From assembly GCF_001610875.1 (NCBI RefSeq), contig NZ_CP011272.1, positions 5,499,988 through 5,563,987 on the forward strand: a stretch of 64,000 nucleotides of DNA. Reading direction: 5' to 3'. Each line of letters starts with the position of its first letter. Within the stretch, counting starts at the first letter, position 1. This document shows positions 36,108-44,723 of the stretch, one piece after another. The DNA is from Pirellula sp. SH-Sr6A. Its GTDB lineage: Bacteria; Planctomycetota; Planctomycetia; Pirellulales; Pirellulaceae. The notes under the pieces were generated by a model. The model was not told the DNA's origin. It made no database searches and saw nothing but the letters and a program-made list of their open reading frames with translations. The position numbers and the translations under genes are program-made.

Positions 36108-36634
36108 CGTTGGCTGATCACTTCGATCATCGCGGAGGCGAACCAAGGTAAATCGTCGGGTTTGCGACTGCTCACAAAATGACGATCGACAACAACAGGA
36201 GCATCCTCCCAGATCGCTCCGGCGTTCTCCAAATCATCCTTGATTCCAGGAGATCCTGTCACGCGAACGCCGCGATAGACTCCGGCAGAAATGGCCAGCC
36301 AACCACCATGGCAGATCGCCGCCACGCACTTTTGGCTCTCCGCAAACTCCGCAATGAGCGATTTCACTTTTGGCAGCCTTCGCAATCGGTCAGGCATGAA
36401 GCCCCCTGGCAACAGGACCGCGTCGTACTCGCCAGCATTCGCCTGATCGATGCTGATGTCCGATTTGCAGGGGTATCCGTTTTTCCCCTCGTACACTTTT
36501 TGAGCTTCTTCTCCCGCGATGACAAATTCCGCCCCCGCTTCGATTAACCGAAGCTTGGGATACCACAGCTCTAGATCTTCATAGATGTCCCCGACGAATG
36601 CGAGAACTCGTCGGTTAACGAGAGGCTTTTGCAT
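36104..36634 (-). CDS. DJ-1/PfpI family protein
   Basis: A 176-residue single-domain protein of the class I glutamine amidotransferase-like fold. The nucleophile elbow is AAICHGGW (C108, followed by H109), and the partner glutamate is probably in GDIYEDLELWYP near the N-terminus. DAVLLPGGFMPDRLR is typical. Members act as proteases, glyoxalases/deglycases or chaperones of oxidised proteins; the sequence does not decide which. The stop overlaps the start of the helicase gene, so both come from one mRNA. Confidence 0.9.
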   Translation of the reverse strand: MQKPLVNRRVLAFVGDIYEDLELWYPKLRLIEAGAEFVIAGEEAQKVYEGKNGYPCKSDISIDQANAGEYDAVLLPGGFMPDRLRRLPKVKSLIAEFAESQKCVAAICHGGWLAISAGVYRGVRVTGSPGIKDDLENAGAIWEDAPVVVDRHFVSSRKPDDLPWFASAMIEVISQR

Positions 36635-36896
36635 ACGGTGTTTCCCTCAAGGAGTTTCTTTGGTTGGCAAGCGGTAGGGACAATTGGCATCGGTTTCTAG
36701 CTTTTCTCGATCCGCGAGGGCAAAAGCAACGCGAAGACCGCTTTGTCCACCGGATGGGATCAACTAAACTAGCTCCTGTCCAAGTCAATTAGGCACAGGG
36801 ACTCCCTTCCCCCTGGATGACCTTTATGAGGTCGTGACCAGCGGAACCGGAGGGTAGGAATTCTATCGACAGTTCAACCGTTTGAGGAAAGTCTGG

Positions 36897-37763
36897 ATGG
36901 GGCTTCGCGATTATTTTAGTTCTGGAAGAGGTCTTTCGTTCGAGCTTTTTCCTCCCAAGAGCGACGAAGGCGTCGAGCAATTACTGGTGACAGTCGGTGA
37001 ATTGGCAGAGTTCTCGCCCGATTTCTTCACCTGCACCTATGGCGCGGGTGGATCGACCAGGGGAAGAACCTTAGAAATTTTAGAGCGAGTGAAAAAACAA
37101 ACGAGCATCCCCGTGGCCTCGCATTTGACGTGCGTTGGCTCCACGGTGGACGAGCTCCGTGACTATCTTCGTGCCGCGATCGCAATCGGTACGGACTACA
37201 TCGTCGCCCTTCGCGGTGATCCCCCCAAGGGGGAAACTGTTTTTCAGCAAACCGAAGGGGGACTTTGCTATGCGAATGAATTGGTTTCTCTGATCCGATC
37301 CGAGTTCAGCCAATTGGGGATTGCCGTGGCTGGCTACCCGGAGGTGCATCAAGAGGCTCCCAACGCCGAAGTCGACTTGGACAACCTAAAGCGAAAAGTC
37401 GATGCAGGGGCCGACATCATCGTGACGCAGCTTTTCTACAACAACGTGGACTACTTCCGATTCGTTGACAAGTGCAAGGCGAAAGGAATCGAGATCCCCA
37501 TCGTTCCTGGAATCCTACCTGTCACCAATTTGGCCCAAATTCAACGGATCGCATCCCTCTGCAAAGCGTCCCTGCCTGACTCGTTTGTATCACGGCTGCA
37601 GCACAATGCCGACCCAAGCTGGCAATTCCAAGTCGGAGTGGAGTTCGCTCAAGCACAAGTGGATGATCTCTTGAAACGAGGAGTTCCTGGCGTCCACTTT
37701 TATGTGTTGAACAAGTCGCAAGCGACTTCCGAAGTTCTCAAAGCCCACTGGACTGTCGCCTGA
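36897..37763 (+). CDS. metF: Methylenetetrahydrofolate reductase
   Basis: About 288 residues. The start is set at the ATG at 36897, which has GAGGAAAG 5 bases upstream; an in-frame TTG at 36882 lies inside that ribosome-binding site. MetF reduces 5,10-methylene-THF to 5-methyl-THF with FAD and NADH and supplies methionine synthesis. Signature elements are SFELFPPK (active-site E16), YGAGGSTR, ALRGDPPKG (flavin/folate-site aspartate) and TQLFYNNVDYF. The stop overlaps the proC start as TGATG. No SAM, SAH or cobalamin riboswitch pattern is visible in the 262-base leader. Confidence 0.95.
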   Translation: MGLRDYFSSGRGLSFELFPPKSDEGVEQLLVTVGELAEFSPDFFTCTYGAGGSTRGRTLEILERVKKQTSIPVASHLTCVGSTVDELRDYLRAAIAIGTDYIVALRGDPPKGETVFQQTEGGLCYANELVSLIRSEFSQLGIAVAGYPEVHQEAPNAEVDLDNLKRKVDAGADIIVTQLFYNNVDYFRFVDKCKAKGIEIPIVPGILPVTNLAQIQRIASLCKASLPDSFVSRLQHNADPSWQFQVGVEFAQAQVDDLLKRGVPGVHFYVLNKSQATSEVLKAHWTVA

Positions 37764-38566
37764 TGTCAAACACAATCGGATTTCTCGGCGGCGGGCAAAT
37801 GGCCACGGCGATTGCCAAGGGTGTCATCGCTGCAGGGCTCGCAAAGCCCTCGGACTTGGTGATTTATGAACCGAATGCCACGCAACAAACCCGATTGCGC
37901 GAACTATTTCCAGAGTGCACACTCCCCGAGTCAACGCAAGAATTGTTCGACAAGGCCGCGCGCGTGGTGCTGGCTGTTAAGCCGCAAGTCCTTGCGGAGA
38001 TCGCGATCTCGCTGAGACACCACACCCGCAACGAGCATTTGCTCGTATCCATCGCAGCGGGCATTCCCCTAAAGAAGTTGTCGGATTGGTTTGAGAGCGA
38101 ACGCGTAATCCGTGTGATGCCCAACACCCCCTGCCAAAGCCGCCAAGGTGCAAGTGGAATCGCCGTTGGGAAAGGGGTTAGCCCGCAAGACGCCGCGTGG
38201 TGCGAGTCGATCTTCGGTGCTGTAGGGCGCTTTGTCCGGTGCACCGACGACCAATTGCACGCCGTAACCGGGCTCTCGGGATCGGGACCTGCCTATGTGC
38301 TCATGATGATTGAAGCCCTGAGCGACGGTGGTGTCATGAGCGGACTCAGCCGACAAACAGCCTTGGAACTGGCCGTACAAACAGTCCTAGGGGCAGCTAC
38401 CATGGTGCAAGAGACTGGAACCCATCCCGCGGTGCTTCGCGAGCAAGTTACCAGCCCTGCCGGAACAACCGCTTCTGCTCTCGCTGTCCTCGAGCGAGCA
38501 GGATTCCGCAGCGCTCTCATCGACGCTGTCGTGGCTGCTTCCCAACGGTCGCGCGAACTGAGCTGA
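37763..38566 (+). CDS. proC: Pyrroline-5-carboxylate reductase
   Basis: 267 residues. ProC makes proline from pyrroline-5-carboxylate with NAD(P)H. The Rossmann motif is IGFLGGGQMATAIAKG, and the family signature is GLSGSGPAYVLMMIEALSDGG with QTVLGAATM and the C-terminal element EQVTSPAGTTASAL. The start codon overlaps the metF stop, so the two anabolic genes are translationally coupled. It ends 10 bases before the end of a small convergent frame. Confidence 0.96.
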   Translation: MSNTIGFLGGGQMATAIAKGVIAAGLAKPSDLVIYEPNATQQTRLRELFPECTLPESTQELFDKAARVVLAVKPQVLAEIAISLRHHTRNEHLLVSIAAGIPLKKLSDWFESERVIRVMPNTPCQSRQGASGIAVGKGVSPQDAAWCESIFGAVGRFVRCTDDQLHAVTGLSGSGPAYVLMMIEALSDGGVMSGLSRQTALELAVQTVLGAATMVQETGTHPAVLREQVTSPAGTTASALAVLERAGFRSALIDAVVAASQRSRELS

Positions 38567-38576
38567 TTGCGTCTCA

Positions 38577-38717
38577 TTACTCGGGATAACTTCGAGAGGA
38601 TTCTTCCTCCCCTCGTGGTGTGAATCCAGAGGGCTTGTCTTCGTCATACCACTTTGCGAGAAAATGCCAGACGGGGAACAAGCAGAGGACGACAAAAATC
38701 CCTAGCCACCAGTACAT
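38577..38717 (-). CDS. Small single-span membrane protein, 46 residues
   Basis: A short frame starts at an ATG preceded by AAAGGAG at 9 bases, the best ribosome-binding site in this neighbourhood. It encodes one membrane helix (MYWWLGIFVVLCLFPVW) and a charged cytoplasmic tail containing KWYDEDKPSGF and a run of glutamates. The design, with Trp-rich start, one span and an acidic-basic tail, looks like a genuine small protein. It is convergent with proC with only 10 bases between the stops. The function is unknown. Confidence 0.6.
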   Translation of the reverse strand: MYWWLGIFVVLCLFPVWHFLAKWYDEDKPSGFTPRGEEESSRSYPE

Positions 38718-38898
38718 GTTGCAAAACTCCTTTCGCAGCGGCCACCCCTGCGGATTGTGCTTTCTCCTGTCTCCGGTTTATGAACCAACCTTTTGGTACA
38801 TCTTGCCATTAACCTACCAAGGTTGATGTGGAGAGTCGAATGGGCGCGGAATTTTCGAAATCGGTCCGCTTCCGCGAAGAAGTCACCCAAAATGCAAC

Positions 38899-38921
38899 AA
38901 GGCCGCATGAAATGCGGCCTT
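38899..38921 (-). terminator. Perfect hairpin downstream of the unknown minus-strand gene
   Basis: AAGGCCGCAT-GAA-ATGCGGCCTT is a 10-bp perfect stem with a three-base loop, 45 bases after the stop of the gene at 38966-39541. On the minus strand it is followed by GTTGCATTTT, a moderately T-rich run, so it can end that transcript. It also lies about 180 bases upstream of the small membrane-protein gene. Confidence 0.6.
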
Positions 38922-38965
38922 GGAGGGGTCACGAAGAACGCTGAGGGCAGCAATCCAACATGGAC

Positions 38966-39541
38966 TTAGCTAAGGTTGCTGGGGCGACGTGGCATCTTTC
39001 GAGGGTAGGGAGGATCGGACTTTTCCGGTGCCGCCATCCCGTTTTCTTCTTCCCATTGCTGTCGCTCGCAATCCGTCGCATAGTACCTCAACCAACACTC
39101 CATATCGTTCTCCTCCAAGCAATGCCAGTGAAGATAGTTACGATGGTCCGCAATACGCTTCTCGTACGAGGGAAGTATGTCTCTCGCAATGAGACAATAC
39201 AGTTGGCGGTCACTGAGGTGATCGGTCAAGTCAAGTACGACCCGTTGTTCATACAACGCTGTGATCGTCTGCCACAGTAATTGGTGCAATTCCAAATCGC
39301 ACAATGATTCAGGATTGGGAAGCTTCAGCTCGGGCTCAAACCACTGACTGATCGGAAGTGTCGGGGCTCGCTCCCAAGCCAAAATGGAGGCGAGAAACTC
39401 GTTCTCCTCCACGAGCGACATCTGCCGTAGAGAGACTAAGTCAACCGATTCATCGAGGTAAGGCTCCAGCTCGTCGCGCAATTGAGCATTTCGGAGCAAC
39501 AAATCAACTTCGCTTTCGATTGGCACGGGTACTTGCGACAT
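38966..39541 (-). CDS. Unknown soluble protein, 191 residues
   Basis: No family recognised. The protein has no signal peptide, is acidic in its first half and contains many charged helices. The C-terminal third carries an aromatic/cysteine cluster (HRNYLHWHCLEENDMECWLRYY) and ends in a proline-rich tail (DPPYPRKMPRRPSN). The four Cys/His positions in that cluster could bind metal, but they do not form a known finger. A strong hairpin follows the stop. It may be a planctomycete-specific protein; codon use is like its neighbours. Confidence 0.6.
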   Translation of the reverse strand: MSQVPVPIESEVDLLLRNAQLRDELEPYLDESVDLVSLRQMSLVEENEFLASILAWERAPTLPISQWFEPELKLPNPESLCDLELHQLLWQTITALYEQRVVLDLTDHLSDRQLYCLIARDILPSYEKRIADHRNYLHWHCLEENDMECWLRYYATDCERQQWEEENGMAAPEKSDPPYPRKMPRRPSNLS

Positions 39542-39830
39542 TGCTTAGCACGCATTCTTGGAGAGCTGTGAGTCAGGTTGGTGCGAGGTCTCGATCGAGC
39601 AACTCGTCCCCTCCAATGTATCCATGGCAATCTTGGGATTAAAGCTTTGACTTGAGCAAAAGACACGTTGCGATGAAGTTTTCGCGAACGTGAAAATCAG
39701 AAGCCGCATAATCGATACGTCTTACCACGCGAAGACCCTACGATCGATACAACCGTTAAAGTCCAATCGGTATTCGAGGTGGAATTTTCGGGCTTATTGT
39801 CGAATCGCTTTGCGTACCGGGTTTTGTGTC

Positions 39831-41993
39831 CTATGCAGTCGGACCGTCTCGGAACTGAAACCTCAGCGCTGCGTCGACCCACCGCCATAGCGATTGCCAA
39901 CTATTTTCGCTCTCGTTTTCCAGACGCAATGAGCAATGAATGCCGGCAGGAGGAAGGCTTCGAGCCATAGCTGTGTTCCACGCAGATGAAGTGACTGACT
40001 TGGGCTTCAATGCAACGCGAACTTCCAGCCTCGGTTTATCTGTTTTGTACTCTTCCTTCCCCTGCTCATCCTTCTCCGATCGCACTGCGATGGGACCTCC
40101 GAAGATGCCCCCCAAACTTGGAAAGTTCAAGACCTCGGTCGATCTCGGGAGGACTTGAAGCACGGATCCTTCCCAGCGCTCGCCATTCGATAGTCTAACG
40201 ACCATCGGCTCCCCGTTCGTGCACGAAACTCGTTCCCAAGCGTCCTGGGGGATACTGGCTCGAACCTCGAGCTTCGCGGGATCGACGACCAAACCGATCG
40301 AACTGCCTGATTCCAGGTAGTTGCCTTTCAAATTCTGAGACGCTCGGATCATTAAGACGCCATCTCGAGGAGCCTTCACGATGAGCGAATCCAATTTGTC
40401 TTTCAAAGAAGTGCACTGGAATCGCAGAGCCTCCAGAACTGCTTCTTCGGCTTGTAATTCCGATTCTTTCTTTTGCGCGCGGAGCATGTGGCATCGACGC
40501 TCACTGGACTCTTTCATCTGCACCGCGATCTCGTACTCGATTTGCAGCGCAGGATTATCCATTCGAATGATTTCGTCCCCCTCGCGTACCCCTTGTCCAT
40601 CGTGCACCAGAACTTCCTTCACAAACCCTGACGCATCCACGCGGAGCTCCGAGGGTTCGATAAAGTCGACACAGCCAGGCCAGTAGATTTGCAGCGGAGA
40701 GGGAAGGAATCCGAGAACGATGATGCCCGCAAGCAGCAACGCGGCTCGTTTGCATTTGGTTGGATCAAGCTCCCGAAACGATTTCATGATCGCTCGCCAT
40801 CCCAACCCCGGCGATGTTGATTTGCGTGCGAGTACACGCGGTACGATGAACCACAAAAGCGAAAACGCTACGACGACCAGCATGCCGATTCCATCCCAGG
40901 CGACCCAAAGACCCCAGCCCATCGTCAACATGGTCAGCATTCGCGATGCCCAACTTGCAAGTCCATAAAGCAACAACATCGGTGCAATGGGTGTGTTTCG
41001 CTCGGACCGAAAGAACATTCGACGCCCTATCTGTTTCACCGTGGCTTGCGCGTCCTGCCACAGATTTGGACGTCCAATCAAATCGATCAAAATGTAGTAA
41101 CCATCAAATCGCATCAATGGATTACCGTTGAAGACGAGGGTTGAAAAAGTCCCCATCGTCACAATAGAAGCGCACATGTACCGAAGATTGGGTGACTCCA
41201 ACGTGCAAACCCCGATCGCTGCAACCGCTGCAATCGTCCATTCGAAAAGCATTCCCGATGCGCTGACGAGGATCCTAGACCATCGATTGTCAATTCTCCA
41301 AACGCTGGTGACGTTCACATAGGGGGATGGTGCGAAAAACATGAATCCAATGCCTGCGGAACGAGGCTTCGCTCCGACTCGAGTGCATGCGACAGCATGT
41401 CCCAATTCATGCACCGTTTTGAGCACAACCCAGGCAATCAATAACCACCAATAGCTGCCCGGGACAAAGAGCTCCGAACTCAGCGATGTGATCTTATGAA
41501 AATCGGTAATCGCGAAACTGATCCCGATTCCCCAGATCAACGCTGCGACACAAGCTGCGGGAATGGAAAGTAACCACAATAAAGGTTTTGTGATCGCTTC
41601 GAGTTGCTCGGAATTCAGAACCGGTATGCGAAAAAAACTAGGATCAAAAAGCTTCGGAGGAGGTGTTGCTGTCGCAGGCTCGAGCGATGCGACCGAAGAC
41701 TCTTCGTCGGTTCGTTCCAAGATGCCCGCCTGCATTAGCCAGACAAGCGTTTTTTGAACTTTGCTAGGATCTTGCGCTCCGATGACGCGGCTGTGTTTAC
41801 GTCCGATGGCCACGGCTTCCTGCAGTCGCCACTCGCCGTCCAGCAGTGCACATAGCTCGTATTCGAGCGGGCCCAATCGCCAAAACTTGTCCCGGCTCAA
41901 GTCCTCCGCCACATAGCGTACTCCCTGCCGGGTAGGCACGCAGTGAAAGCTCACCTCAGGTCGCAATCGAACAATAGGGTTCTTGTTAGACAT
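39831..41993 (-). CDS. M50 metalloprotease fused to a membrane-fusion (HlyD-like) domain
   Basis: 720 residues in three parts. Residues 1-100 form a PqqD-like winged helix (YVAEDLSRDKFWRLGPLEYEL). Residues 135-440 are a multi-pass membrane domain with the zinc motif HELGHA (H195, E196, H199) and a second site in MRFDGYYILID, as in site-2-protease-like M50 peptidases. Residues 450-700 are a HlyD-type periplasmic arm with a lipoyl-like half (GFVKEVLVHDGQGVREGDEI), a coiled coil and a beta-barrel (LEVRASIPQDAW). It is the last gene of a three-gene operon, 24 bases after the second adaptor. The combination suggests a periplasmic processing-and-export device. No ABC, RND or outer-membrane partner is present in the window. 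Confidence 0.87.
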   Translation of the reverse strand: MSNKNPIVRLRPEVSFHCVPTRQGVRYVAEDLSRDKFWRLGPLEYELCALLDGEWRLQEAVAIGRKHSRVIGAQDPSKVQKTLVWLMQAGILERTDEESSVASLEPATATPPPKLFDPSFFRIPVLNSEQLEAITKPLLWLLSIPAACVAALIWGIGISFAITDFHKITSLSSELFVPGSYWWLLIAWVVLKTVHELGHAVACTRVGAKPRSAGIGFMFFAPSPYVNVTSVWRIDNRWSRILVSASGMLFEWTIAAVAAIGVCTLESPNLRYMCASIVTMGTFSTLVFNGNPLMRFDGYYILIDLIGRPNLWQDAQATVKQIGRRMFFRSERNTPIAPMLLLYGLASWASRMLTMLTMGWGLWVAWDGIGMLVVVAFSLLWFIVPRVLARKSTSPGLGWRAIMKSFRELDPTKCKRAALLLAGIIVLGFLPSPLQIYWPGCVDFIEPSELRVDASGFVKEVLVHDGQGVREGDEIIRMDNPALQIEYEIAVQMKESSERRCHMLRAQKKESELQAEEAVLEALRFQCTSLKDKLDSLIVKAPRDGVLMIRASQNLKGNYLESGSSIGLVVDPAKLEVRASIPQDAWERVSCTNGEPMVVRLSNGERWEGSVLQVLPRSTEVLNFPSLGGIFGGPIAVRSEKDEQGKEEYKTDKPRLEVRVALKPKSVTSSAWNTAMARSLPPAGIHCSLRLENESENSWQSLWRWVDAALRFQFRDGPTA

Positions 41994-42017
41994 AGATTCA
42001 GGACTCCTGCATCTGGA

Positions 42018-43616
42018 CTACCAGACCCATTGGTTTAGAAACCATCGATAAGGGCGCGAGAAAAGCAACCAGCCGACAGATCGCCAACCAGCTGTGATTT
42101 GCGCGCTGGCCTTCATGCCTGGACGCAATTCGAAGTGGGGATCACTGATCACGACATCTGCCACAAAAATCGCTTCGGTATCTTCGATCTTGGCGCGAGG
42201 TTCGATGCGACCAATCTCACCCAGGAACGTATGCCCTCCCGATACATCCGTGCGGATTGCAACCCGATCCCCTACTGTGATCTGGCCCAGATCTTGTGCG
42301 GACAAATGGACTTCCGCGGTCATCGATTCCAATTTTGCAATTTCAAACAGATTTTGTCCCAGTGTCACTGGCATGCCGACACTCTTCTGCCAATCGCCTT
42401 GCACAATCACCCCTTCCGTGGTCGCTCTCACTTCGAGACGTTGCAATTGATCTCGCAGATTATGAATCTTGGCTTCTGATTTTTGTATCTCCACCTTGGC
42501 TAGTCCCAGTTCACCGGACGATTTGGATGCCAGGGCGGAATTGAATTTTTTCTGTGCACCCTCTAATTCCGCTTCGGCTGTTGCGAGCTCTCGCTTCATC
42601 TCTTCGCCGTCGAGATTGGCTAACAACTGACCAGTTTCCACGCGATCCCCAGGTCGCACGAAGCATTTTGCGATACGGCCTTCGACGGGGCTGGGGACAA
42701 ACTGCTTGAACTCGGGCTCGAAAACACATTCCCGTTTGGGGTAATACGGTACCGGACACACTAAGCTCAATACGGCGCAGATCGCTGGAATCGCAAAGGC
42801 TCGCGGGTGTGTCTTGATCCAGTCGGCTCGATGGAACCAACGGATGGCCCATTTGCATCGTTTGATGAGATACCAAGCGTCGAGCTCACGCTCGAGCCGG
42901 ATCAACCTCGCTTCTGTAGGTTGATGGTCGATGATCTGGGCCAATCGGATCTTTTCTTCTGCATCGATCGATGCATCCACAATGAGCATGGCAAAGCCCG
43001 ACGAGTGACGGAGACGCCATACCCACGCCAGAAGCGGTCTCTTTGTGATCTGACTCAATCGATTGAGGTTCACGCAAAAGGAGTTGCTGCTCGAAGCGGG
43101 GATAGTGGGATCATCCTCCGAATCATTTGCAGCGATACTGCTTACGGACAAGAGAACGCTCGAATCGAGTATCGCTTGCTTCGCGATCTTGGTCAGCATG
43201 CCCGATTGCAGCCGCAGCGGCACACTATCAAATCCCTTGAAGTAACTCTCGAGTATCTTCCCGGATGCGTTTACCAAAACGAAACCCGCGGCCGATTCGA
43301 AGACTTGGCTCGCACTTGAAAGCCAACGGTCCAAGAAATGGGGATCCATGGGGTCCAGGCCCGGAGGCGTCGGAGAAGGGATCGCCACCCGATCTCCATG
43401 CTGCTTGACGCCGGATTGCATTTCATCCAGTTGGGAACCAACAGCCAACTCGCGAAGAATTTGCTCGCTCGCGTCGAGGGACTCTTCAAGCATCGCACCA
43501 GCGTCGGATAACCGACTAAGCGTGGTATCCATATCGATCAATGGTGAGCTCAGTACCGAGGACGGAACTGGATGGGACTCGGTGCCCTTTGGTCGGAATG
43601 AGAGAGGATCGGTCAT
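42018..43616 (-). CDS. HlyD-family adaptor with GAF-like N-terminal half
   Basis: About 532 residues from the ATG at 43616, with GGAG upstream; the frame extends to 43652 but those residues overlap the previous gene. Residues 90-240 form a soluble GAF-like segment (FESAAGFVLVNASGKILESYF), one membrane helix lies at about 285-305 (AFAIPAICAVLSLVCPV), and the rest is a periplasmic adaptor: lipoyl half (VEGRIAKCFVRPGDRVETGQ), hairpin coil, and barrel (GQNLFEIAKLES). The cytoplasmic GAF-like part could sense a ligand or contact a partner. It lies between two other adaptor genes with gaps of 14 and 24 bases, so the operon is certain. Confidence 0.85.
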   Translation of the reverse strand: MTDPLSFRPKGTESHPVPSSVLSSPLIDMDTTLSRLSDAGAMLEESLDASEQILRELAVGSQLDEMQSGVKQHGDRVAIPSPTPPGLDPMDPHFLDRWLSSASQVFESAAGFVLVNASGKILESYFKGFDSVPLRLQSGMLTKIAKQAILDSSVLLSVSSIAANDSEDDPTIPASSSNSFCVNLNRLSQITKRPLLAWVWRLRHSSGFAMLIVDASIDAEEKIRLAQIIDHQPTEARLIRLERELDAWYLIKRCKWAIRWFHRADWIKTHPRAFAIPAICAVLSLVCPVPYYPKRECVFEPEFKQFVPSPVEGRIAKCFVRPGDRVETGQLLANLDGEEMKRELATAEAELEGAQKKFNSALASKSSGELGLAKVEIQKSEAKIHNLRDQLQRLEVRATTEGVIVQGDWQKSVGMPVTLGQNLFEIAKLESMTAEVHLSAQDLGQITVGDRVAIRTDVSGGHTFLGEIGRIEPRAKIEDTEAIFVADVVISDPHFELRPGMKASAQITAGWRSVGWLLFSRPYRWFLNQWVW

Positions 43617-43630
43617 CGTCGAATCTCCAA

Positions 43631-44461
43631 CTAGGGCAACACGAGCTCGCAATGAGCAGATCGAATGGTCGAATCAGGATTCTCGATCAAGACGGTCATG
43701 ACGATGGTTCTCCCCTCTGCACTCGCAAAGGGAGATAGGTACTCAATCTTTCCAGAAACCACGGAATGGCTCGGCAACCTGATCTCGGCTTCGACACGGT
43801 TCCGAAATTTGTCGGCCAACTCTTCCGGTAACATAAACGTGGCTCTGAGACGGGAAACGTCGATGAGCCGCACGAAGGATGGAGAATTGCTTGCAATGTA
43901 CTCCCCTTCCCCGCGAAAAATTTCATCGATCACGCCATCATGGGGAGCTCGAATGGTGCGGTCTTTGAGAGAGATCATGGCTTTCTCGCGGCGGACCTTC
44001 GCAATCTGCTTCGACTCCTCCTGCGCTCGGAGCTTTGCCGCAGCAATCTCCCATTCCATGACATAACGTTCCAACTCTCTGGGACTGGCTTTCCCATCCT
44101 CGACAAGCGCTTTGGTGACAGCCACACGCTTCTCGTTGAAATGGACTTCTTTGCGGGCGGTTTCGATCATTCCCGTCGCCAGGGCGTCCGCCTCCGCCTC
44201 TTTCAATGCCACTTTCTGCTGCTCATCGTCTAAACGCCCAAGAGGCATTCCTGCGACGACGGTTTCCCCTCGTTTCACGTAGATTTCACGCACTAAGCCT
44301 ATTTCCGCCGTCGCCACTTCTGTGACTCGGTACGGTTCCAATCCACCCTGCGAATCGATCGAGGATGTGTTCCTCGAAATCACAGACTGAGACAGGAGTG
44401 GCTCGCTGATGCAGAAAAACGCGAATAACAGCGCGAGCGTTTGGAGGCAATGTGAACGCAT
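43631..44461 (-). CDS. RND-type periplasmic adaptor (membrane-fusion protein)
   Basis: 276 residues with a cleavable signal peptide (ends EPLLSQS). It has the lipoyl-type element GLVREIYVKRGETVVAGMPLG, an alpha-hairpin (EKRVAVTKALVEDGKASPREL) and the second lipoyl half IRAPHDGVIDEIFRGEGEYI. It belongs to the acriflavin/heavy-metal efflux adaptor family but is short, lacking part of the membrane-proximal domain. It is the first gene of the adaptor/adaptor/M50-adaptor operon. Confidence 0.88.
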   Translation of the reverse strand: MRSHCLQTLALLFAFFCISEPLLSQSVISRNTSSIDSQGGLEPYRVTEVATAEIGLVREIYVKRGETVVAGMPLGRLDDEQQKVALKEAEADALATGMIETARKEVHFNEKRVAVTKALVEDGKASPRELERYVMEWEIAAAKLRAQEESKQIAKVRREKAMISLKDRTIRAPHDGVIDEIFRGEGEYIASNSPSFVRLIDVSRLRATFMLPEELADKFRNRVEAEIRLPSHSVVSGKIEYLSPFASAEGRTIVMTVLIENPDSTIRSAHCELVLP

Positions 44462-44723
44462 GGCGAATTCGGTGAATGGAAACCAAATCGGACTCTAGGC
44501 ACTATGCCTAAAAATTTGTCCAACCAACAATGTCACCGGAATCGAGTCTAGTCTTCCTATTCCTCAAACTTTCACGAAAAGGGCGTTCCAATTAATTCGG
44601 TTATGCCAATCGTAACGTCGATGGTGCCTCCTCATACCCAATCCTCTTCGCAGTTACGATGGGTGGCCGACTTCGAAACTCCGATGCACCCACAATCCCA
44701 TTCACTCACTGACTCTCATCACT

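Noticed and set aside
36635-36896. Riboswitch upstream of metF
   Set aside because: No SAM, SAH or cobalamin riboswitch motif is visible in the leader.
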